A stretch of DNA of 64,000 nucleotides, from positions 248,001 through 312,000 of the forward strand of contig SAXG01000044.1 of assembly GCA_012932865.1 (NCBI GenBank), read 5' to 3'. The notes beneath the pieces are model-generated. The model searched no databases, was not told the DNA's origin, and saw nothing but the letters and a program-made list of their open reading frames with translations. Each line of letters opens with the position of its first letter. Position 1 is the first letter of the stretch. The stretch comes from Amylostereum areolatum (lineage: Eukaryota; Basidiomycota; Agaricomycetes; Russulales; Stereaceae). This document shows positions 56,296 to 64,000 of the stretch, piece after piece. Both the position numbers and the translations under genes were made by a program.

Positions 56296-57880
56296 ATCGG
56301 CAGTTGTTGTCGGAGAGGAAAGGTGTTATGTGGCGCAGGTATTGGTTTGCGATTGCGATTGAACGCAGGGAAGTGGGGTTATTGAGTCCCGCGGGGAGGG
56401 ATGGAATCGCAAGCGGTAGGTGGTGGTGGTTTGAGAGAGAGAGAGGGCTAGTCATTGTTCTCGACGCTGCTTTGTTCTTGTGCAATTGCGCTTTGGCCGC
56501 TGTTCGCCGCCAGTCATGTGATCGGTGGGGCCTCCGAGTCTTCCAAGTTCCATCCCCTTCCACCGTTCTTGCGGATACCGTTGGATGAATCCACTCTGTT
56601 GACAGAAGTATAATGAGGTGAGGTACCAGAGAATAACACTGCAGGATACCAGGTGGTGGATTTGTTTTACGCGGGCTCCAAGGGTCCTCCTATCCAGGAA
56701 GCTACCTTGAGCAGCTCACACCTTGCGATATCGTATGCAATGGAGTTTGCCAATGAGCTCTTCCTGCAGGATTCGTCAGATGTAAGTCCCAAGTTCTAGA
56801 ATCTCTCGGTACGCGACAGAGAAATGCCAGACATCGGCAGAGAAATGCAAGCCAAGTGTTGAACGAGGGCCTGAGATTCGAGAAGATTGTGGCAAGAAGA
56901 GACGAAGTTCATGCAAGATGAGGACGTTCGAGGACGTTCGCTATTGGTTCCTATGTAATGCTAGACTGGAGGCCGAGTCTTTAACGGACACTGACGAGGC
57001 GAGCAGGTAGTGTCTAGTTAAAGACTGGTAGAATTCGTCGGGCGTTGATAGGGATCTGCGACACCTCGGCCGCGTCATCCAATCCGTCCCGATTTGGGCA
57101 TGTTCTGCACGTGATAGCTGGCAGAGACGCGTCTCGGGTTTCGACTCGTCCATCCGTTCCCTTACAACCGTTTCGTTTTTGCTACTCGTTCTGTCCCTTT
57201 CTGTCCCCCACATGTATTTGGATGGCAAAGAATGCACTCGCAGTGCTCCAGTACTAGCTCCCTGCCCTTGCTCCTGAAGCTCGATGAGACCTCGCCAACT
57301 CCGCAGGCTTCGCAAGTGACCGCCATTAGTGTCGAGTAAATCTTGAGTAAATCGATGGCCTCTCTCGCATTGATTGTTTTCCTTGGTAGCACTGCTGTAT
57401 TTGGCTTTCAAATACTTGCGACGAACATCTCCTCGGTCTCTCTGGCACGCGCAGGCTGATATAAGTACTTGAACGAAATCCTCACAGAAAGCAAACAAAA
57501 AACGTGACAAAATGTCGAGACGGTCACCTTGAGAACGAGATGTATTTTATCAACAGGATGCAGATGGGTAGGCTGCTATCGTGTGGAGTTCAGACGATGT
57601 GTCGGCGTCGCGCGACCGCCGTCGCGTCTGTGCAGTGGCGACGCGATGGACAGCGACGCTGCGACGGGAGTACTGTGCATGACTCAGCATGAGCACGTGC
57701 GGGAGTTATCCAATTCGAGTGAATTTGATGACGCAATCGTCGGTTTCGCAAATCCCTATCAACGCTTGACGAATTCTACTAGACTAATGTAATGCTGGAC
57801 TCAACAGCGCCTACACCTACCTACACGCCTCAGCGCCTCAGCGCCTGTCACTCATGCAGAACGTCTGCTCTTTCGTTTGA
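56296..57880. other. Intergenic, no gene recognised
   Basis: 1.6 kb between the divergent BTB and cyclin C genes. The longest frame (57510 to 56941, minus, 189 codons) has no domain or conservation sign and is left out. The right end is the cyclin C promoter. Confidence 0.4.
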
Positions 57881-59236
57881 ATGGCGACCGACTTTTGGGC
57901 TAGCTCACACTAGTGCGTCTCCTGTTTCTCGTCTGCGTCCTGTATCCAATATGTGTATACAGCAAACGATGGATCGTCGATCGTGCAACCCTCAGACAAG
58001 CCCGTTCTGATGATTTGGAGTATGTCGACTCTGAAGAGCAGCTCGACTTTCTAAACATCTACTTTGGAAACCGTACGTCCCTCGATGTGGATACAGCTTC
58101 CTGTGCTGATCGCATCCAGTAATCGCGAAACTTGCGAAACGGTTGGGCCTCCGTCAACGCGCCATTGCTACCGCCACCGTCTTCTTTCGTCGCTTCTATA
58201 TCAAGAACTCTTTTTGTGAGACGGATCCCTTCATCGTCATCTCCGCCTGCTGTTATGTCGCAGCCAAGGCTGAAGAGTCGCCGGTCCACATCAAGAACGT
58301 GGTCACCGAGTCTCGTTCCCTCTTCGGCAGTGAGTTTCCTACTACCTTTCTTTTGCGCCCTGCTGATACACTTCGCCCCTAGAGGAGGAATATGGCATCA
58401 AGCACTTTCCCTCTGATAACTCCAAGATCGCTGAGATGGAGTTTTACCTCGTCAACGACCTCGAATGCGACCTCACTGTATTCCATCCATATCGCACCCT
58501 CATGACGCTTTGTGGCCCCGACGCTGTGACTGCCGTCGATGCAGAGGCAGGCGAGCTGGGCATTGGTATTGATGATGGACCCAGGTACTGGGGCACAGGC
58601 GAAGGAAAACTTGTCCTAGAAGCAGGCCCTCTCCAAATGGCTTGGTGTGCCTCTAACAGCTTTCTCCGCGAATATTTACTCACTTGCATCCATCCAGGTT
58701 TGTTATCAATGACACCTACCGCTCCGACATCTGCCTTCTTTACCCACCTCATCTTATTGCCATCGCTGCTGTCTACGTGGCTCTCGTACTCAACGCACAA
58801 ACACGAACTCTCCTCCAAACCCAATCTCAAGCGCACGCTCAGCCTCCCGCCCCAAATCCAACGCGTCGTTCTTCACGGCAACATACTGGCCCAGGCGCAA
58901 GTACAAATACTCCCCCTAAAAAGGCGCAGGACGTCGTGGATTTCATGGCCGGCCTGAACGTGTCCCTCGAACTCGTCGCCACCATTGCGCAGGAGATCAT
59001 ATCGTTGTACACATTGTGGGCGCGGTATGACGAGGACGGGGTCCCAGAAGCTGTTCCCACACAACCGCGGACGAACAGCCACGGACAACCTCAACGACAT
59101 CGTGGTTACACCGCATGCACTCAGCCGTCTCCTATTTAACATGCGCGCTGCGCGAATGGAAGATCTTGCTCATCCCGCGTCAGGGAGACCTGTCGCGGTA
59201 AACAAGATGTTGGAACGGACTCAGGCGGCGGGCTGA
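57881..59236 (+). CDS. SSN8: Cyclin C of the Mediator kinase module
   Basis: Partner of Cdk8/Srb10; as part of Mediator it controls RNA polymerase II transcription in the nucleus. N-terminus MATDFWASSHY, intron, KRWIVDRATLRQARSDDLEYV, typical of cyclin C. Cyclin box: LDFLNIYFGN, intron, IAKLAKRLGLRQRAIATATV, FFRRFYIKNSFCETDPF, VISACCYVAAKAEESPVHIK, then AEMEFYLVNDLECDLTVFHP; second fold: VINDTYRSDICLLYPPHLIA. A long acidic and Ser/Gln-rich insertion follows, and the C-terminus ends RPVAVNKMLERTQAAG. Introns near 57913-57960, 58073-58119, 58332-58381 and 58645-58698. A +1 base near 59091 separates the main frame from the conserved-looking tail (NDIVVTPHALSRLLFNMR). Confidence 0.9.
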
Positions 59237-59540
59237 TCTGGAAATGGTCAAACTATGGTCGCGCCGTACGGTCGTGAGGTTTCCCAAAAAAGTTTCATAC
59301 TTCCAAGTTCCGTACTTCCTTGATGCATGCGCCACTAGTTGTGTCGTAGCCGTCAGGAGTGGCGATTGCAATACAGGCCGCCATAAACGTCTTGCCCGTG
59401 GACCAGGTGTATTCGAATCTCAATTTAGGCCAAGACATACCTATAAAATCCTACCTCCCTTTCATAACCATCCAAACTCCTTTCCATTCCCCATCCCACT
59501 CCACCCCTTTCCAGTGCAATTTTGATAATCGTTAAACGCC
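59237..59540. other. Spacer, promoter of the coiled-coil gene
   Basis: About 300 bp with a CT-rich stretch near 59450-59515, as often found upstream of fungal start sites. Confidence 0.45.
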
Positions 59541-60810
59541 ATGGTGCACTCCCCTCACCAACGTCGCCCCTCCGCCTTTTGTGGCAAGCTTCACCGCGAG
59601 GCCGGACCTATTTTCCTCCGCATGCTCGACAACTGGGAACGGACACTCAACTACGTCAAGTACCGCATCGCAGAATGGAAACAGCAAGCGTCGGTTATGC
59701 ATCCAGAGTACTATTCCTTCCGCGACTACATTCTTGTCAGCGTCGAACGGAATATCTGCACCGAGCTTGACGTGCGTATGCATCAACCCACCCCCTCGCA
59801 TTTCAGTATTGACCGCTTTGTTCTGTTTCAGCTACTCGCGATTCTCCTGGCAGCTTGTCTCAGTATAGCGGAAGGGCCAGATGTCCCGCAACACTGGCGC
59901 TCCCACAAACTCTTCAGTGATTTCCGTGAGCAGATGAGCACAGGTTCCGTCACGCGGATCTCTCCACCTCGAACGTTGGCGCGAGTACACGTCGACTCGT
60001 GCTGGCAAAGAGGACCACGAAGCCACGATGGAGGATATGTTCGATCTCGTGCGAGCAGAGATCGCCACTTTAGAGCAGCGCGCAAAGGACTTCCGAGGCA
60101 TGGTCAAGGAACTGAAGAACTTGGTAGATCAAGCGCAAAACCTGGAGTGTGCGCACATCGGGGGTGGTCCGGGAGAGCTCACGATTCCCGGCGTGAGTCC
60201 GTCGCGTATCGCCTTTCTAAAGAACATAGAGAAGCGTAGACCGCCTCTCCCGGGAAAACCCCAAGCGAACGTTTTATCGGCGTCTGGCCCAACATCCACT
60301 CGATGCCACGCTCTCACCAATCCCGAACCGTGTAAATTGAAGCGTATGCGACAAGAGGCGCGTCCCCCACTGCCAGGGAGCTCTGGATCTCCCTCCGAGA
60401 CCGCCCCCTCTACTCCCCCCATCTCTGCCTTGGATCATCGGATGCGTACAGTGCTCCCTCATTTCGATGCGCAGGTGCACACTCCTCCAATGCCCTCTCG
60501 GCCGCGTTACAACGGCCCTGTACGCTTTCCGACCATGATCAGTCCTCCACAAGAGCCCAGGCCTATATCTGAATCTCGGACGCGTCTTCCCCCGCACTTT
60601 GCTTCGTCGCCTTCACCTTCGTCTACCGCAATACCCCGCAGGCCTGCCCCATCGCCTATCTCCGCCTCCCGCTCCCGCCTCCCACCGCCTCCTCACTACT
60701 CGCGGTTCGCCCGCTCGCGCACTCGCGAACTAGTTGAGAGGGCGCGGGCGACGGTGGCGGCTATCGATGACTCTATGCGACACGAAACCGACATAGTCCT
60801 CGCCCCATGA
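59541..60810 (+). CDS. Hypothetical protein with coiled coil and Pro/Ser/Arg-rich tail
   Basis: First exon MVHSPHQRRPSAFCGKLHRE (59541) with an aromatic, helical-looking segment (FLRMLDNWERTLNYVKYRI), intron near 59773-59830, and a short linker exon. The second half reads WREYTSTRAGKEDHEATMED and a predicted coiled coil (LVRAEIATLEQRAKDFRGM; VKELKNLVDQAQNLE), then a long Pro/Ser/Arg-rich region with repeated SRLPP words (TRLPPHFASS; SRSRLPPPPHYS), ending VLAP and TGA 60808. The joint between the halves (59930-59970) is unclear and may need another intron or shift. I do not recognise a family. Confidence 0.5.
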
Positions 60811-61476
60811 CAATAAGAGGGTATCCGTATTCCCGCCGGTGCGAAGCATGGAATGCTTTGCGCTTCTCTCGTTCCGTTTTGTCTAGTTCTCCGTTTACCC
60901 AGCCTGCGTTTACTGTAGTACTTAGCCAGTCATGTCAATCGAATGCGCAGTTGACGTTGCTTTACAAAAGGTGGCTGGAAGCCACGATCGAATGATGATG
61001 TTGCGTTGTGGCGTAGGCTGTTTGTGTGGTCCTCGAAGCCGACCTCTGCTTATTTCTGCACAGTGGCCACGTCGTTTACGGTACTTTGGACGCGCAAAAT
61101 ACTAAATTTGACTGTTTGTCTGACATCTTGGTCATTGCATGGTCATTGAGGAAACGCCACTGGGCAGTGGGGTATGCTCACCTACGTTCGCCACCGCGCA
61201 TTGAGCCACATCTCGTCTCGTCTCAGCGAGTCGCCTAACCTGGGTATTATCAACCTCCACTCGGTCAGCCATCGCCCGCAGTACCGTTCGACGTTGACAT
61301 TGTAGCATGAACCACCGTGGTCGAGCAACGCCCAGTGGCGGATTCAAGGCCACTTGACAAGCATTCCGACGCCTGTCCAACGACTGGTGAATCTGCGGGA
61401 TGAACACATATAAGCTGGGCAATGGAGAAGGAGACCCGCAGATGAGCACCTCACTGGTCTTCCACATTCCACCCTG
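60811..61476. other. Intergenic, no gene seen
   Basis: Presumed 3' end of the coiled-coil gene and promoter of the zinc-finger gene. Confidence 0.45.
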
Positions 61477-62520
61477 ATGGCCTACCAGTTTCAGTACCCT
61501 TTCGAATCAGCTGCAGACCTCCCCACGACACAGCGCGAGGGCATCGGCGTCCCATCCGGGTACTCGAACGCAAATGCCTCAGGCGATGTAAGAGGATCTA
61601 GACAAGTTGCAAGATGCATGCACTGACCATCCTCTTTGTCGTCTCAGGTATCTGCGTTCCGAGTCGACCTCGACGAGTCCCCCGTCATCCCTCCCTTCGA
61701 TATCGATGCTAGTATCTGGGCGGGCATGGGCGCAACCGCAACGAACGACCTTGTTGATTCCCAATACAACCTCTGGCCTCTGTACGAGCAATCGTCGCCG
61801 AGCCTTCAGCTCGGAGGCACGCACACTTCCACTCCAGGGAATGTACGCAACGGACACGGGTCATTTGGTCCTACCGCTGCGTCTCTACCCGTGTTATCCC
61901 CCACATCTACCACCTTGGGCATCCCCATCGCATACGCTCCATTAGACAGTCTCGTTGGACCATTCCAAGCCAGTGTCGCGGACCCGAACCTCGGGTCCGC
62001 CTTCGCTCAAAGTTACCCAGCGCCTCATAATCCATGGTGGTCGGTCTCCATCCACGGGCTCCCCCCGCCCCCGCCCCCACCCTTCCTCCCAGAAGCGCAC
62101 CAATCCGGCCAGTCCAGCGCACTGCCGACGACCATCGATACCATCCGACGCCCCGACAGAGTCCCAGCACGACTCACCGCCCAGGGCGCACCACAAGCTA
62201 CCATGAGGAGGGGCCCGTACAACGTGTACAATGCAGGGCCCACGTCGCTCGGACAGGTGTACCCTGCACTGCGCCTGGGGCGGGGAGCACGGCGCACGGG
62301 CGCGATGTCCGGCAGCGATGCGGGGAGTCACACCACCAATCGTGGAGACCTGGCATGGTTCTGCGAGGGATGCAGCAGGGGGTTTAAGAGGAAAGCAACT
62401 TACGAGAGACACATGAAGACGGCGGGGGCGCACTCTGAGGCGCAGTTTTGGTGTCCGGTGTGTTGGAAGGGGTTTACCAGGAAGGATGCTTTGATGAGGC
62501 ATAGCAGGAAGTGCCTCTGA
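61477..62520 (+). CDS. C2H2 zinc-finger protein (probable transcription factor)
   Basis: Exon 1 61477-61587 (MAYQFQYPFESAADLPTTQR), intron 61588-61647, exon 2 to TGA 62518. About 240 residues of low-complexity Ser/Thr/Pro/Gly sequence, including a PPPPPPP run, precede two C-terminal fingers: FCEGCSRGFKRKATYERHMK followed by TAGAH, and WCPVCWKGFTRKDALMRHSR followed by KC. The second is a C2HC variant (last ligand Cys). Two tandem fingers at the C-terminus are usual for fungal DNA-binding regulators; the target is unknown. Both exons are in phase. Confidence 0.85.
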
Positions 62521-63768
62521 ATGTAGAGGGGTTCCGTGGTCCGTGGTCCGTCGATGTCTCCTGGTTTGTGACACCTTTCTCCCGCCCGTTCTCCCGGTTT
62601 TCCGACTCGATCGTTAGTACAACTGTATAGGAATCCATCGTTTGTTTATATGAGGCGTCATTGGCCTCGTTTACTTGAGTATGAGTACGTTGGCGGAGCT
62701 TGACGTGTCGACGGGAGGGAGGAAAGCGGTCGTAGAATCTATCATCGTGCGGGTCCTTATGATATACTCTGTGCATGCGGTGATGGAAATTTTCTTCGAC
62801 GCGCGTGCGTTCCTTCGTCCAATATTCATATGCGACACCCGGGGAGTGGAAAACGCACGGGGCGAATGGCTGGGCTGACAAGCATCTGTACACGCTGTCA
62901 ATGAAGGTTATTTGCGCAGTAAAGGAAATGAACGTTAGCATTCAGGATAACTGCGCATGTGCCGTACATACCCCAAACGTCAGAAACCACCGTGTTGGAC
63001 GCATAGCCCTGAAGCAAGCACGTCCGATCGAGAAGCGAACATGAAGCAGAGGGCTCCTCAGAACACACTGGCGGCCTCAACAGTCTCCTCTCTTTCTACA
63101 CGTTCGATACAAGTTTTAACCAAACTCGCATAGAGACGTGTAGAAACGGTGGAGTCCGTGGGGACTGCCAGTGGGCTTTGACGATGCACAACAGAAGGAC
63201 TGACAGTGATAGACTAGGAAGGTGTCAGCGCAGCAGCGATGTCATGGATGTGAGGCCTCGTGGTTTGAGTGACTGTTGGGTCAATTGTCTGGGTTGAGTT
63301 GCTGTCAGTGTCAAGAGTCGCAGTGATATGACGGGGAAAGGGACAATTGGTTGGAGACTCGCGTGGTCGTTCGAGATCAAGCAAGACGCGAAGCTCGTCC
63401 TAAATCGCGGTCCGGGTCCGTCTTGAACTTTCACAGCACGTGACGTTCGTAAATTCTCCAGTCAAGCTTCAACTGACGCACTGTGCAGCCTGAGTTGCAG
63501 GGCACCGTTGGTCCCGGTCAACTACTCAGTACTCAGCGCTCAGCTAAAATGACATGGTAAACTTGTGCTATACACAGTCAATACACAGTCAATGTCGGTC
63601 ACGCTAAGAATCACAAGGGAAAAGGTGATGCAAAACATGCAAGGAGATCAGAACAGCTTCCGTGCTCTACAATCCCACATAACCGTGATACGGAGACACA
63701 CCGGCCTTAGATAGTAGATACAACCACCATGTGTGCTGATACGAAAATGAAAATAGCACGGAAGAACC
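62521..63768. other. Intergenic, no gene recognised
   Basis: 1.25 kb between convergent genes. It contains only short frames; small repeats such as ATACACAGTCA near 63570-63595. Confidence 0.4.
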
Positions 63769-64000
63769 TCACGCCTTGGGCTCCATGAGTGCGACGATGC
63801 CATACGCTGCACCCGCTGCAGCGCCACCAACAAGCAACGTGGATACCGCGCCCCATATGTAACCGCCAGCTCCTCCACCTGCGCCCGTGATACGTGCCTT
63901 TACCGCGCCGAAAATGAGAAGCACGATGCCGGTGAAGATGCAGGAGTATATGAGAGCAACGTGAGCTCGTGCGATGAAGAAGTAGGGGAGGAGGGGGATG
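63769..64000 (-). CDS. CCC1: CCC1/VIT-type vacuolar iron/manganese transporter, C-terminal part
   Basis: Runs off the right edge. Visible residues: IPLLPYFFIARAHVALIYSC, then FTGIVLLIFGAVKARITG, then WGAVSTLLVGGAAAGAAYGI and a short end VALMEPKA with TGA. This is the last three membrane helices of the Ccc1/VIT1 family (PL-PYF; IFG-VK; TLLVGGAAA--AYGI), which moves Fe2+ or Mn2+ into the vacuole. The N-terminal helices and metal-binding domain lie outside the window. Confidence 0.8.
   Translation of the reverse strand, partial: IPLLPYFFIARAHVALIYSCIFTGIVLLIFGAVKARITGAGGGAGGYIWGAVSTLLVGGAAAGAAYGIVALMEPKA

Noticed and set aside
56941..57510. 189-codon minus frame between BTB and cyclin C
   Set aside because: No recognisable motif, atypical composition and no neighbours in phase; treated as chance.
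1..64000. CRISPR arrays, operons, bacterial promoters or phage genes
   Set aside because: Spliceosomal introns, LTR elements with TATA boxes and eukaryotic gene families show nuclear fungal DNA; no regular spacer arrays were seen.

Overview
The window is nuclear DNA of a filamentous basidiomycete, most likely an Agaricomycete. Host genes are cut by many 45-65 nt GT-AG introns, and the gene families fit that group: a fungal GH16 glucanase, an F-box family with a long C-terminal region, an ABCC transporter, a chloroperoxidase-like heme-thiolate peroxidase, a BTB gene and cyclin C. The repeats are chromodomain-bearing Ty3/gypsy (chromovirus) elements. I identified no species.

Layout. 1-10 kb: GH16 enzyme (5' end outside the window), small membrane protein, F-box protein, Yip1-family protein, and the 3' half of an ABCC transporter gene with a 704-bp hAT remnant (8-bp target duplication) in one intron. 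10-45 kb: a pile of nested transposons. Element F (10981-23037, + strand) carries a TIR DNA element (12766-17739) inside gag, and that carries a non-coding LTR element D (14740-17699). Element E (LTRs 23595-24052 and 44111-44567, + strand) has lost gag to RT around a solo D-type LTR and is split in its integrase by a 17-kb compound of element A (26145-43167, 5-bp duplication ACCAC). Compound A holds two near-identical pol regions facing opposite ways and two direct copies of an LTR-gag block. 45-64 kb: gene-dense host DNA: tRNA-His, a TcdA/Tcd-type E1-like enzyme, heme-thiolate peroxidase, Rsa3-like protein, MsrA, a Nudix protein, a BTB protein, cyclin C, a coiled-coil protein of unknown function, a zinc-finger protein and the C-terminus of a CCC1/VIT iron transporter.

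Main points. (1) All four LTR families carry a 10-11 nt complement between a site 33-36 nt downstream of the LTR TATA box and the sequence just inside the 5' LTR, and the pair covaries between families. This is the signature of Tf1-type self-primed reverse transcription. (2) All 14 differences I counted within the LTR pairs of F, D and A are CpG to TpG/CpA transitions, pointing to cytosine methylation of these repeats. (3) The compound A architecture is either a real rearrangement of an antiparallel self-insertion or an assembly chimera. (4) Several conserved host genes read through only if single extra bases are ignored (11 cases of +1, one of +2, no deletions), which suggests insertion-type sequence error or early decay.

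Coordinates of multi-exon genes span start to stop; splice sites were assigned by eye from GT/AG signals and family conservation.
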